DNA from: JAFEDN01 sp963832945
GTDB taxonomy: Bacteria; Pseudomonadota; Gammaproteobacteria; Coxiellales; Coxiellaceae
Length of the DNA: 64,000 bases
Reading direction: 5' to 3'
NCBI GenBank assembly: GCA_963832945.1
Contig: CAWHVV010000006.1
Span: 248,001 to 312,000 of the forward strand
The first letter of the stretch is position 1. The number at the start of each line of letters is the position of its first letter. The position numbers and the translations under genes were made by a program. Below the pieces are notes generated by a model. That model did not search any database. It saw only the letters and a list, made by a program, of their open reading frames with translations, and was not told where the DNA came from. Shown here one piece after another: positions 52,077 to 60,921 of the stretch.

Positions 52077-52476
52077 TCGATTTCTCCACGAATGAGGTTG
52101 AAGGAGAACGTGACAGCGATAATCGCGACGCCACTTCTGCGGTTAAATCGTTGCCACCGGCAATCACCGCTTCTTTAGGCACTAAAATCACGTGTTTTTC
52201 CTGCGCGATGGCTTTGAGAACCGTCTCCAGTTTTTGACTGAAAGCACGCACTTCGAACCGTTGATCGGCCAAAGAAGCCGATCCGGATGCTTCGGATTTG
52301 ACGAACCGATACATCAAACCGGTCATGTCCACCGTCGCCAGGGTTGAACCCGGCAAAATCACTCGATTTAGCACGATAGGGATCGTCGTCCCCATCAGGG
52401 CGCTTAACATCATGAGCGCAGCGATAAGGGCAACATTCGGTCGCGGAGCATAATAACCATTATTTTTATTGTTCAT
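52063..52476 (-). CDS. trbI: TrbI conjugal transfer protein
   Basis: 137 residues. One membrane helix lies at the N-terminus (NVALIAALMMLSALMGTTIP), followed by a periplasmic helical part (VDMTGLMYRFVKSEA, FSQKLETVLKAIAQEKHVIL) of the type-F TrbI family. A phrase VILVPKEAVIAGGNDLTAEV is characteristic. It influences pilus retraction. Overlaps with traC (4 bp) and traW (14 bp) place it in the same transcript. Confidence 0.9.
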   Translation of the reverse strand: MNNKNNGYYAPRPNVALIAALMMLSALMGTTIPIVLNRVILPGSTLATVDMTGLMYRFVKSEASGSASLADQRFEVRAFSQKLETVLKAIAQEKHVILVPKEAVIAGGNDLTAEVASRLSLSRSPSTSFVEKSNESQ

Positions 52477-55013
52477 ATCGATTTCCTTTTAGGTTGAGAT
52501 GAATGAAATTGTCGTTGCGCGACCTGCTCAATGGCGGCCTGCAACGACAACCCTTGTGCCTGCAGCCGTTTCACGGCCTCAAATTCGTCACCTTTTGATG
52601 AATATAAAATCCGTGAATACGGATCAAAAATAATTCGGTGTACCGACAATCCCTGCGGACTTTTAATCACACATTCTGAATAATCATCAGCTCTACGCAC
52701 ACTTTGGAATAATTTTGCGGTGTAATCGTTCATCGGAAATTTTTCCGAAGCCCGTAATTGCGCAATAGCCTCGGGATTTTGCGCCAAAATTAAGTTAAAC
52801 GCGGAATTTTCAAAAGCGGCGATAGAAGTGGCGTTTTTAAAATAATCGTTAATACCCTGAGTGATGGTAACGAAATTAGCGTTGTATCGTCTGGCGCGGC
52901 GATAACCGGTTTCAATGAATTTGGCCGCGCCTTCCTGATCACCGCCCAATAAATCCCAGGCTTCATCGATCACACAGGATTTCACCTGTGAACGGCTGCC
53001 CAAATACATCCGTTTGGAAATTTGATACATCAACACTAATAAGACAATTTTCTGTAAATCTTTTTTCTGCTTCAGTTCTTCGAGTTCCAGGACAATAAAA
53101 TTATTATTGATGTTCAATGTACAAGGGCCTTCAAAGAATTTGCCGTACATGCCATGTTTGGTGTAGGGATAAAGCAAATGCGAAAGCGTCGTGCAAATCG
53201 GACTCGCTTGTTGGCTGAGCCAATCCGCCACCGTGGTGATGCTGGCATTTTTTCCTTTTTGATCCCAGGCTGCTTTGACGCCTTTTTCTAAAAATGTCAT
53301 TTCTTCATCCGTAACATTGCTCTGTGGTCGCGCCATCGCTGCCAGCAGAGGCTTTAAAATCTCTAAAGATTCATCATCCATTTGATCAATGTAAGTAAAC
53401 AAATTCAGTGATATCGGCTGATCGGATTTGAATTCAATAAACTCACCGCCTAACAATTTGCAGGTTTTTTCATACGACCGACCGACATCGATGACCCACA
53501 CCCGGCCACCGGCTCCGAGTAGCGCCACAATATATTCCTGGGTGAGCGCGGACTTACCGCTGCCGGAAGTCGCGGCAATGGCGACATTATAATTACCCTC
53601 CGGATTATCAAACGGATTCCAGATGGCGATTTGGCCGCGCCGACCGGGGAGGAATAAGCTGGGACGCTGCGTGCCCTTCCATTCACCCAATAACGGCGCG
53701 ATATTGATGGCCGAGAGCGCATTCATCGTGCGCAAACGGCCTAATCGTTTTAAATCATCAAACATCCCTTCGGTCATCATCATCGGCAAAACCGCTAACC
53801 AGGACTGTAATTGTAGATAAGATTCTTTGCGGAGTTTCCAACCATTAGCACGATACAAATCCCGCAGTTTGCGTTCTGCACTATGAGACTGCTCCGGCAA
53901 AGTGTATAAAATCACCTGATAAAAGACTTTGACTAAGCGATCACCCTGGCTTAAGCGATCCCGGACAAACTTCCAATCCTGATATTCTTTGCCAATACCC
54001 GGTTTAAATTTGGCTAATGGACTTTTAGCGGTAGCGTCTTTATTCATAAACTTCATTTGTGCTTTAGCAGCCGATTTTTCGACGTCTTCCGCTCGCACAT
54101 GAAAACTCATCACAAAAGGACAAGGGATTTGTAAAGCAGCATTAAACAATTGCCCCAAATTTTCTCCGGTTTGCCATAAGCCTAACGTTTCCGGGAAATC
54201 ACGGACACTGAAGCATTGAATTTCCCACGCTTTTTTACCGGAATGATTCAACACCAATTTATCCGTATACACCCGGCATTGATATTCGGGATCGGTTAAT
54301 TGTAACGACAGTGAATCGTACTCATTCCAACGCTGCTGTGAGGGATATGGATCCGTCGAGGGATTTAATAAATCGATCAGCAGACTGATAAAATTCGTGA
54401 TGGGAATCGAACGGCTGGCCATGTTGACGGAATTCAGAGAACTCACAAAATCTTCGCGTAATCGAATCAAGGTTTGAGTATCCGAAGCGATTTCTTTCAG
54501 TGGGATGGAAATTACTAAAAACAGCCGAAAATCCCTTAAAATAAACGAACCACTCCTGGTGAGCGAATCCAACGTGCCCTGTTTTAAAAACTCGGCGCGC
54601 TTTTGTGCGAGCCAGGCAAACATCTCGCCGGCGGCGGAACGTTCCTGTGCAAAAGCATCAATAGCAGAACCGATCTTATCCGACGCCCAGAACAAACATT
54701 GCAAATCTGCTGTAATTGGCAACACATCGGTTAACAGGCTTCCCAGAATTTGTACGTTGGCCTCGGTTGCACCGGTTAAGGGAGCCACTTCCAACATAAA
54801 GCCCAGGCTGCGTTTGTTGATAAAAATTTCATGATCAGGATCGTAGGTTTCATACGGTAATAAACTGGAGAGAGGACATTGTGCGAGTAGGTCACTCCAT
54901 TCAGAATCCAGGGTATGGTGTTTATCAAAACCGGTCGGCGGTTTTTCACCGAACCATCCGGCAACCCGCGCAAATAAAGCCGACAAATCCAATGAGGGTT
55001 GAGCATTAGGCAT
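52473..55013 (-). CDS. traC: TraC assembly ATPase (VirB4-like)
   Basis: 846 residues. A cytoplasmic ATPase that powers pilus assembly. It has the N-terminal TraC_F_IV domain (CPLSSLLPYETYDPDHEIFI), Walker A TSGSGKS (about 482-488; AIAATSGSGKSALTQEYI), VWVIDVGRSYEKTCKLLGGE, Walker B KSCVIDEAWDLL and NANFVTITQGINDY. The length is normal and no frameshift is visible. It overlaps traV by 8 bp and trbI by 4 bp. Confidence 0.96.
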   Translation of the reverse strand: MPNAQPSLDLSALFARVAGWFGEKPPTGFDKHHTLDSEWSDLLAQCPLSSLLPYETYDPDHEIFINKRSLGFMLEVAPLTGATEANVQILGSLLTDVLPITADLQCLFWASDKIGSAIDAFAQERSAAGEMFAWLAQKRAEFLKQGTLDSLTRSGSFILRDFRLFLVISIPLKEIASDTQTLIRLREDFVSSLNSVNMASRSIPITNFISLLIDLLNPSTDPYPSQQRWNEYDSLSLQLTDPEYQCRVYTDKLVLNHSGKKAWEIQCFSVRDFPETLGLWQTGENLGQLFNAALQIPCPFVMSFHVRAEDVEKSAAKAQMKFMNKDATAKSPLAKFKPGIGKEYQDWKFVRDRLSQGDRLVKVFYQVILYTLPEQSHSAERKLRDLYRANGWKLRKESYLQLQSWLAVLPMMMTEGMFDDLKRLGRLRTMNALSAINIAPLLGEWKGTQRPSLFLPGRRGQIAIWNPFDNPEGNYNVAIAATSGSGKSALTQEYIVALLGAGGRVWVIDVGRSYEKTCKLLGGEFIEFKSDQPISLNLFTYIDQMDDESLEILKPLLAAMARPQSNVTDEEMTFLEKGVKAAWDQKGKNASITTVADWLSQQASPICTTLSHLLYPYTKHGMYGKFFEGPCTLNINNNFIVLELEELKQKKDLQKIVLLVLMYQISKRMYLGSRSQVKSCVIDEAWDLLGGDQEGAAKFIETGYRRARRYNANFVTITQGINDYFKNATSIAAFENSAFNLILAQNPEAIAQLRASEKFPMNDYTAKLFQSVRRADDYSECVIKSPQGLSVHRIIFDPYSRILYSSKGDEFEAVKRLQAQGLSLQAAIEQVAQRQFHSSQPKRKSI

Positions 55014-55410
55014 GATTGCTATCCTCGATAGCGGAATCAGTAGACCAGTGGCCGGGCTGAATCACGTGATAAATTTGAGTCGATGAAAAGTAATTGCCCT
55101 GACTGTCCTGATAAGGGGCAATCCAAAGCCGCATCACTGACTCCGGGGAACGGATCACTTCATTATTATCAGCAGAATAGCTGACATTGACCGTCAGTAC
55201 CGGGTCAGAAGAGGGTGCGGGATTGGGTTTCGCTTCTGCTAATTTTCCCTGATCCACCATCGTGTTGACCTGATCCAGGCTTCGACAGGTGACACCCGGC
55301 TTCATGGGGCAGGTGAATTGAGAATTGAGTTCCCCACAACCGGACAAAACGCTATAGCCGAGGATGAGACTGAGATTGAATAATTTTCTTGAACGTTGAA
55401 AATACCACAT
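55006..55410 (-). CDS. traV: TraV outer-membrane lipoprotein
   Basis: 134 residues. A short lipoprotein signal ends in LSGC (lipidated Cys25), followed by GELNSQFTCPMKPGVTCRSL, the hallmark of TraV with its Cys pair. It forms the outer-membrane core ring with TraK and TraB. Shorter than F TraV (about 170 residues), but the family core is complete. It overlaps traC by 8 bp. Confidence 0.92.
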   Translation of the reverse strand: MWYFQRSRKLFNLSLILGYSVLSGCGELNSQFTCPMKPGVTCRSLDQVNTMVDQGKLAEAKPNPAPSSDPVLTVNVSYSADNNEVIRSPESVMRLWIAPYQDSQGNYFSSTQIYHVIQPGHWSTDSAIEDSNHA

Positions 55411-55424
55411 AAAAAAACTCCTTT

Positions 55425-56858
55425 TTAAGATTTAAAAAAATCGGTCGCCTGATTCTGACGATTACGGGTTTGCAGTTCGTTAATTTGCGCCGGCGTTAAG
55501 GGTAATGGAGAAACCGGCAACGGCGATGTGCCAGTGGAACTCGTGGCCGGCGTGATGGATTGGCCAGGTTGCAATACGGTTGGAGTGGTTGCTACGGATT
55601 CAAACGGCGGCAAAATCGATTCTTTTTCATTATCGTGTTTTTGGCCGTCTAAATAAAAACCCTTTAAAAAGACGATATCGACTATCGTCCCGGCGGATAA
55701 CTGAATCACGGGATGGTATTGATCCGCGCGCCGAATGTTATAATCCGCGATTTTATCCATCGCGTTACTGACACCTTGCGCCGCGCCATATTTAAAAATA
55801 TCGGCGTTATTGATAGTATTGACCGCACCGGAGGGTGAAATCGACGTCGTCGTATACTGTGAGGCAATGCCTTGAGAAAAACCCGACAACGTACCGGCGA
55901 CAAACGCGCGTCTCAATAAAGCGCCTTCTCTCCACAAAGGCACGCCGCGCACGCCGTTTTTACCTTCAGGCCCAAATACCGTGCCTTCTACGGGTAATTC
56001 AATCACCTCTTGATGATTGGGGCTGACACAACTCAAACGTTCCAGGCGCATCAATCCCCGTTCCGAAGAAATATCGCCGATAGCCGCCGCGGTGGCGACA
56101 CAATCTTTCAAATGACTGTAACGATGATTGGGTAACGTACCGGTATCCAATAGCCGAAATAACACCGGCGTGGGATTACTTTGGCTATTCACGCCGGTGG
56201 AAGCATCCGCCCCGCCTAACATGACGGCGCGCACAAAGGTACCGGCGGGGACAAACGTATCCGGCGTTTTGGAAGGTTTAATCAGCGGCGCCGCCGTAGA
56301 CTGATTTTTTAGAGGGGATAACGCCAGAACATCATCGTTCATGCCTTTCAGCGGCTGTAGGGAAACCACATCCGCCTGATGATCGAGGTTCGAGGATGTA
56401 GAATACGCATTGGGGTCATGAGTCTTTATTGGTAATCCCGGATTGGCGAGATTCAATTTTTCTTCTAACGCCTTCAGTTGAGCCTGTAATCCCTGCATGC
56501 TTTCATTTTGAGATTGATTGGTTTTTTCCTGTTGTTCTTTTTGGGTTTTCAAAAGTTCTAATTGTTGTTGCAACCCGGAGGTTGTTTTTTGTTCCCGGCT
56601 CAGTTCATTTTGGGTTTTTTCAATAAATACCCTGGAACTGTCGACATGTGTGGTCGGGTTGTCCATGGCCATCCGTTGTGACGATGGTTTATGAATAGTG
56701 TGGGAAGACTGAACGTGGCCTGATAAGAGTGAATAAAAAGCCCAGCCGAGTATACTTAAAATCATGAGGCTGATCGCCAGCGCCTTCTGTTGTTTTTTCC
56801 TGATTCGGCTGGGCTGCGTATCCACATTTTTTTCAGCATCGTAGGGTTGTTTAGACAT
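55425..56858 (-). CDS. traB: TraB channel core protein (VirB10-like)
   Basis: 477 residues spanning the envelope. One inner-membrane helix (LAISLMILSILGWAFYSLLS) precedes a coiled coil (about 75-140, NELSREQKTTSGLQQQLELL), then the conserved beta-barrel domain (FVPAGTFVRAVMLGGADAST, PVLFRLLDTGTLPNHRYSHL, GVPLWREGALLRRAFVAG, GTIVDIVFLKGFYLDG). A Pro-rich tail ends it. It couples TraC/TraD energy to the outer-membrane ring. It overlaps traK by 8 bp. Confidence 0.95.
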   Translation of the reverse strand: MSKQPYDAEKNVDTQPSRIRKKQQKALAISLMILSILGWAFYSLLSGHVQSSHTIHKPSSQRMAMDNPTTHVDSSRVFIEKTQNELSREQKTTSGLQQQLELLKTQKEQQEKTNQSQNESMQGLQAQLKALEEKLNLANPGLPIKTHDPNAYSTSSNLDHQADVVSLQPLKGMNDDVLALSPLKNQSTAAPLIKPSKTPDTFVPAGTFVRAVMLGGADASTGVNSQSNPTPVLFRLLDTGTLPNHRYSHLKDCVATAAAIGDISSERGLMRLERLSCVSPNHQEVIELPVEGTVFGPEGKNGVRGVPLWREGALLRRAFVAGTLSGFSQGIASQYTTTSISPSGAVNTINNADIFKYGAAQGVSNAMDKIADYNIRRADQYHPVIQLSAGTIVDIVFLKGFYLDGQKHDNEKESILPPFESVATTPTVLQPGQSITPATSSTGTSPLPVSPLPLTPAQINELQTRNRQNQATDFFKS

Positions 56859-57696
56859 GGCTGGTCACCTTAATCAGTTGAATGGTTTGACGAGGTGCAA
56901 GTGTGGTGGCTTGCAAATAAATGGCGCGATCACCGGATTGATACCAATCTTCTTCCGCCAGGCTTTGAGTTTGCCGGGAATGATTGGTGAGTTGATATAT
57001 CTCTACCGATAAGTGCGCACCGGTATATTGATCGGTTAATTTCAAATCGAAATTTTTCCCGACAGTGAATTCTTTCGGTTTTTTTAAAACCGTCTGCACG
57101 TAGCCGTTTGGAATGTGGTGTTGAAGAACCGCATCCACCAGGCGAATTAAAGTTTGTGTGTAACGCTCACTGGTTTCCCAGGTTTTCGCGGCTTCTTTCT
57201 CCAATTCCTGGGGTTTGAGGGCCAGGACATCGGCACGGCGAGTAGAATGCGGCGTTAAATTCAATACGTAATGCCGACCCTGCTCAGTGCTAATGAATAA
57301 ATAAAATGGTTTTGAGGGATGAATATTATTTTTTTCTTTTAATTTTTGGCATTGCATTTGATGTTGTTTTTGTTGTTTTTTGGTCTTATTTTTCTGTACT
57401 GGACAAACTTTATGGACAATCGGTTGCCCGACGGTCGGTTTAATAAACACGGTACCCTGTACCGTGTCATTGCTGATCTGGTAAGCGCCTTCAGAACCTC
57501 TGACCAGCGTAATGCGATCTCCCACCACCGCAATTCGGGTCAATTCTTTTGCGGATATTTCAGCCGAAATTTGCGCATTATTTTCAACGATCAAAGTCTC
57601 AGCGTTTGCCCTGGCTGAAAATATCAGCATCGGAAATAATACCCCCAGAAAATAAGGGATTTTGAATAAGGATCGATTCACCAGGTTTTTAAGCAT
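56851..57696 (-). CDS. traK: TraK secretin-like core protein
   Basis: 281 residues after AGGAGAAGAGT. A signal peptide ends near ARANA (about residue 32). The periplasmic part opens with the TraK/VirB9-like NNAQISAEISAKELTRIAVV and GDRITLVRGSEGAY, and the C-terminal half is beta-rich (GAHLSVEIYQLTNHSRQTQS). A Lys/Gln-rich insert (KNKTKKQQKQHQ) in the first third is unusual. It works with TraV and TraB. Confidence 0.93.
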   Translation of the reverse strand: MLKNLVNRSLFKIPYFLGVLFPMLIFSARANAETLIVENNAQISAEISAKELTRIAVVGDRITLVRGSEGAYQISNDTVQGTVFIKPTVGQPIVHKVCPVQKNKTKKQQKQHQMQCQKLKEKNNIHPSKPFYLFISTEQGRHYVLNLTPHSTRRADVLALKPQELEKEAAKTWETSERYTQTLIRLVDAVLQHHIPNGYVQTVLKKPKEFTVGKNFDLKLTDQYTGAHLSVEIYQLTNHSRQTQSLAEEDWYQSGDRAIYLQATTLAPRQTIQLIKVTSHV

Positions 57697-57705
57697 ACTC
57701 TTCTC

Positions 57706-58287
57706 CTATTTTGAATGCTCATCGTTGTGAGGGTCTTTCATTTCCTCGAAGGATTTCAGCCACAGTCTGCCTTCTGAATAGCGAAACTGAAGCTGATAAT
57801 GGATTCGCTGCGCCGGCAGATGGTCATTGCCGACTGTAGCGCTTAAATTACCGGTCATTTGTGCGGTCAGTTGTTGAGTATCGACCGTCACTTCCACCGG
57901 ATAAAAAATCAAACTGGTATGGGTTTTTTCCAATTGTTCGGCTTCACTGACCAACTCATTTTTTAAATCACCGTAATACGCCGGATCGGTATAGCGCAGT
58001 AAAGTTTCCTGCTGATAAACCGCATTGCCTGGTGTGAGATTCAGTCGTAATTGAGCTAAAAATGAAGCCATTTGCGATAAATATTCGGGAGAGACGGCCC
58101 TGGCTTCTACCCAAAAGGCTTGATTCACGACAGGCGGTGTAATCACAATCCGTTCCCGGCCAATCAGTCGGCAGACACTGATCGTCAACAGTAAACTGAC
58201 TAAGGCCAGGAGTGCGGCCAATACCAAATAACCATTCCTCTGCGCCAGTATTTCCTGTAATCGCGATTTATAATGAGTGAGTTGCAT
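57706..58287 (-). CDS. traE: TraE conjugal transfer protein
   Basis: 193 residues from the ATG at 58287, which follows AGGAGCAAGT. A longer frame begins inside traL and is rejected. One N-terminal helix (GYLVLAALLALVSLLLTISV) is followed by VITPPVVNQAFWVEARAVSP and EYLSQMASFLAQLRLNLTPG, the TraE (VirB5/VirB8-like) core. It forms the inner-membrane platform with TraL. A gap of only 17 bp separates it from traL. Confidence 0.94.
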   Translation of the reverse strand: MQLTHYKSRLQEILAQRNGYLVLAALLALVSLLLTISVCRLIGRERIVITPPVVNQAFWVEARAVSPEYLSQMASFLAQLRLNLTPGNAVYQQETLLRYTDPAYYGDLKNELVSEAEQLEKTHTSLIFYPVEVTVDTQQLTAQMTGNLSATVGNDHLPAQRIHYQLQFRYSEGRLWLKSFEEMKDPHNDEHSK

Positions 58288-58304
58288 ACTTGCTCCTGTA
58301 GGGC

Positions 58305-58586
58305 TTATCCGATTAATTCCCGCCAATAAGAAGGCGGCGTGGCTTTGAGTTTTAAACACATCGGCACATGCCAATATAGCCAGTGGTACATAAAATAATG
58401 ACCCTGTTCGCCTTTCAATTTTTTAATACCGAATAACGCACCGGATCCGGTGATCATGCCCCAGACCGGGCTATTAAACACCAGCATCAGGATTAAAAAC
58501 GGGACTAAAAAGGCAGTGAGTTCATCAATCGTCCAGAGCATGAATTTAATCGGCTCATCGAGGGTTTGTGGAATGCGGTAACTCAT
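58305..58586 (-). CDS. traL: TraL conjugal transfer protein
   Basis: 93 residues starting MSYRIPQTLDEPIKFMLWTI, the signature of TraL (VirB3-like). Two close membrane helices follow (LTAFLVPFLILMLVFNSPVW and GMITGSGALFGI), then KLKGEQGHYFMYHWLYWHVP. It joins TraE in the inner-membrane complex. It overlaps the traA stop by 4 bp. Confidence 0.95.
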   Translation of the reverse strand: MSYRIPQTLDEPIKFMLWTIDELTAFLVPFLILMLVFNSPVWGMITGSGALFGIKKLKGEQGHYFMYHWLYWHVPMCLKLKATPPSYWRELIG

Positions 58587-58939
58587 GCGCTTTCTCCAGC
58601 CATCGACAGGATAATGTTGAAAAAGATCGACACCACTACGATACCGCTCAATATCACCAAATTCTTGGTTTTCATGTAGCCGGCTAATCCTAAAATGCCT
58701 TCAGCCGCGTAGATATATTTTTTACCCGTGCCATTGAGTGTCGCCCACAGACTGGCGTCAGTGCCTGCTAAAATATCGTCTCCATCCGCCAGTGCCGAAC
58801 CGCACAGGCCGATTAAACTGACCAGCAAAAACAGGCGGAGGGTGGCTAAACTGTTAGGCTGGCATAAAGCACACCACAGCCGACAGCCCCATGTTTGGCT
58901 CATGCTTTTAATTTGCTTCACTACGCTCTTTATTTTCAT
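58583..58939 (-). CDS. traA: TraA prepropilin (F-type pilin)
   Basis: 118 residues from the ATG at 58939, which follows AGGAAT. The leader MKIKSVVKQIKSMSQTWGCR continues to the signal core LRLFLLVSLIGLCGSALA and ends at Ala51, the same length as the F TraA leader. The mature pilin would be about 67 residues, with two hydrophobic helices (YIYAAEGILGLAGYM and NLVILSGIVVVSIFFNIILS), as in F pilin. The frame stays open upstream to 59263, and another start with GGAG exists at 59236, giving an N-terminal extension of 99 residues. Whether that is a separate gene fused in frame is unclear. Confidence 0.85.
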   Translation of the reverse strand: MKIKSVVKQIKSMSQTWGCRLWCALCQPNSLATLRLFLLVSLIGLCGSALADGDDILAGTDASLWATLNGTGKKYIYAAEGILGLAGYMKTKNLVILSGIVVVSIFFNIILSMAGESA

Positions 58940-59236
58940 GACGCTTATTCCTGCGTTTTTTATGTTGGTTATTTTTGTGTTGCCCCTGACATTGAAAGGT
59001 GCCGATAACCATTCAAATTTCCAATGCAGCGGTTTAAAGTGTTTATGGCCTAATTTCTCCATCTTCGCCAAACAACGCACCTTATATTCGGCACGGGCCT
59101 CTTGAATATCCTGTGAAAAATCTCTGCACTTTTGATGATAATTCTCATCAAAGATAGCCTGTTCATTTTCACCATCCTTTTTCCAGCGCCAAAACCATTT
59201 CACTTCAATGCCGGCATAGTCGCGCCGCGAGTTCAT
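58940..59236 (-). other. Open in-frame extension upstream of traA
   Basis: 99 codons from an ATG at 59236 (GGAGCGAGTT upstream), reading MNSRRDYAGIEVKWFWRWKK then DGENEQAIFDENYHQKCRDF. The region is charged and helical, unlike a pilin leader, and runs without a stop into traA. It may be a small gene that lost its stop codon, or coding-like chance sequence. It has no family I recognise. Confidence 0.35.
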
Positions 59237-59296
59237 AACTCGCTCCAATCCGCAGAGCTTCACCTATTTTTTGTCTGAACGCTCTCTGTCAACTCA

Positions 59297-59905
59297 TCAC
59301 CCTGATACTCCATGATCAATGCCTTGCCGCGCTGATACACAATCCGCGAATGTCCGGTCTGTTCCGGACAACACCGCCGCTTTGCCAGTGTGTTTCTGCA
59401 AAGCGGCGCAAGTCACGTCCACATACTGTGGCATGATCTCTACAAGATACGCCTGGCGGTGCGTATGCTCGGCTGCGATCAGGGTGGATCCGGCTCCGCC
59501 AAACATATCCAGCACCCGGTCGCCTGTTAAGCTGCTGTTATGCAGCGCCTTTTGTACCAGCGCCCAAGGCTTCATCGTTGGATGAAGATCGCAAGACAAC
59601 GGCTTATCGAAAGGCCAGACCGTACTTTGCGCACGATCCCCATACCACGCATCCGCCTGGCCTTTGCGGTAAGCGTAGTAAATGGGTTCGTGCTGCGTTT
59701 TGTAACGACCCCGATTTAATACAAAATGATTCTTGCTCCAAATAATCTGAGAACGGATAACCAGCTGATTGGATTCCAACGCCTCTTTGACTAAATCCTG
59801 AAATTGGGAGGCATGGCAGACATACCAGGAGGCTTCCGGTTTCACCACCGTCACCGCATTGGCAAAAGCCGTTTGTAAAAACTGCAAATAAGCCTGTGGA
59901 TTCAT
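59297..59905 (-). CDS. DNA methyltransferase fragment of a broken ParB-methylase
   Basis: 202 codons with the C-terminal half of an N-4/N-6 DNA methylase: LVIRSQIIWSKNHFVLNRGR, HPTMKPWALVQKAL and VLDMFGGAGSTLIAAE (the S-adenosylmethionine motif, FGGAGST). The catalytic motif TDPPYNVDY is encoded just upstream (about 59920-59990) in another frame, and the ParB-like part further upstream in yet another. An intact relative would be one protein of about 410 residues, as found in phages and islands. As read here it cannot be active without repair of the indels. Confidence 0.8.
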   Translation of the reverse strand: MNPQAYLQFLQTAFANAVTVVKPEASWYVCHASQFQDLVKEALESNQLVIRSQIIWSKNHFVLNRGRYKTQHEPIYYAYRKGQADAWYGDRAQSTVWPFDKPLSCDLHPTMKPWALVQKALHNSSLTGDRVLDMFGGAGSTLIAAEHTHRQAYLVEIMPQYVDVTCAALQKHTGKAAVLSGTDRTFADCVSARQGIDHGVSG

Positions 59906-59998
59906 GTGGTCATTTTGAATAGACGTCCTTTGAAAGCGCCACGGGCTTGATGATAATCGACGTTATAGGGCGGATCGGTAAACACTAAATCGGCTTTC

Positions 59999-60421
59999 TC
60001 ACCATCCATCAGTCGAGCTACATCGGTCAGGAGATGTGGCATCCCCACACATCACCCGATGAAGCCCACATTCCCAAACATCGCCCGGTTGACTCACAAT
60101 CATATTTTGCGGGGTTAACCAATCTAAGGATTCTTCATCGGATTCTGACAAGGTGCCAAGCAATTTGGTTAACTCGATTTCACTGAAAGCAGTCAATGAC
60201 AAATCCACATCGAGTTCTTTTAATGAAGCTAATTCCTGACGCAATAAATCCGAATCCCATTCGGCTTCTTCACTTAAACGATTGTCGGCAATGCGATAGG
60301 CTTTGACTTGTTCCGGCGTCAGATTTTTAGCAATGAATACAGGCACTCTTTCCATTTTCAATTTTTTCGCGGCTAACCAGCGGGTATGACCGGCAATAAT
60401 GGTATGATCAGTGTCCACCAC
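59999..60421 (-). CDS. ParB-like domain fragment of the same gene
   Basis: 140 codons: VDTDHTIIAGHTRWLAAKKL, then MERVPVFIAKNLTPEQVKAY and RIADNRLSEEAEWDSDLLRQ, a ParB/sulfiredoxin-like domain with the GHTR motif. It leads into LTPQNMIVSQPGDVWECGLH and RVMCGDATSP, the standard linker before the methylase catalytic motif. The frame then breaks; the continuation VARLMDGEKADLVFTDPPY is in another phase. The start given here lies after a first frameshift, so the true N-terminus is at 60551. Confidence 0.8.
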   Translation of the reverse strand: MVDTDHTIIAGHTRWLAAKKLKMERVPVFIAKNLTPEQVKAYRIADNRLSEEAEWDSDLLRQELASLKELDVDLSLTAFSEIELTKLLGTLSESDEESLDWLTPQNMIVSQPGDVWECGLHRVMCGDATSPDRCSSTDGW

Positions 60422-60551
60422 AATCGACTTGCTGCCAGCCGTAGGTTTTTAAACTGTCGGCGACTTTATCCACCGCTTTAGTATTTCGGCGGGGATTTCG
60501 CTCATAGGGGCGAATGTCGTCGATTAATAACCATTGGATGTCCATTGTCAT
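60408..60551 (-). pseudogene. N-terminal piece of the ParB-methylase gene
   Basis: Starts at an ATG after CGGAGTAAC and reads MTMDIQWLLIDDIRPYERNP then RRNTKAVDKVADSLKTYGWQ, the canonical ParB opening, before a frameshift within about 20 bp of 60425 sends it to a stop at 60408. With the next two fragments it rebuilds one gene from 60551 to 59297 with at least three indels. It is the first gene after the symmetric array and may lead the tra transcript. Confidence 0.75.
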
Positions 60552-60620
60552 GTTACTCCGAAAAAATAAAAGCTTTTTGCTTTACGTTGGCTACTATCCT
60601 CTCAGGAAAAAACGAAAATG

Positions 60621-60823
60621 AACACGTAATATCAGGCAAAAAATTTCCCGATTGACTACCGAAAATTTCCCGATCACACGGCTAAAATTTCCCGACGACC
60701 ATCCACAATCAATCACTTAGCTCAAATTTTTCCGATCAAAAAGGCCATTTCGGGAAAAATAAACGACTTTTCGGGAAATTTTAGGGGTCATGTCGGGAAA
60801 TATTTGGAACAAAATTACGTGTT
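60621..60823. repeat. Mirror-symmetric array of AAATTTCCCGA sites inside a 10-bp inverted repeat
   Basis: Left arm: AAATTTCCCGA at 60641-60651, 60663-60673 and 60685-60695, exactly 22 bp apart. Right arm: TCGGGAAA-type sites at 60750, 60771 and 60793, spaced 21-22 bp, in opposite orientation. A weaker site lies at 60724-60735. The whole is bracketed by AACACGTAAT (60621-60630) and ATTACGTGTT (60814-60823), giving a centre of symmetry near 60722. It occupies the divergent gap between the ParB-methylase/tra operon and the gene at 60922, which otherwise holds no gene. It is a likely binding region for an oligomerising dimeric protein: operator, partition site or origin. Confidence 0.85.
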
Positions 60824-60921
60824 ATTTTTCAAAAAAGAGTGGCAGACTCGTCACTAGAGCGTATCCACTGATTGATTTTTTTAGTATTGACAGATATCGC
60901 TCAAAACCATAGGAATTATTT

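Noticed and set aside
58288..58374. The longer traE start inside traL
   Set aside because: The frame before 58287 lacks a ribosome site and would overlap the traL coding region; the ATG at 58287 has AGGAG and gives the normal TraE N-terminus.
60621..60823. The AAATTTCCCGA array as a CRISPR array
   Set aside because: Sites are only 11 bp, occur in both orientations with mirror symmetry, and no cas gene is nearby.
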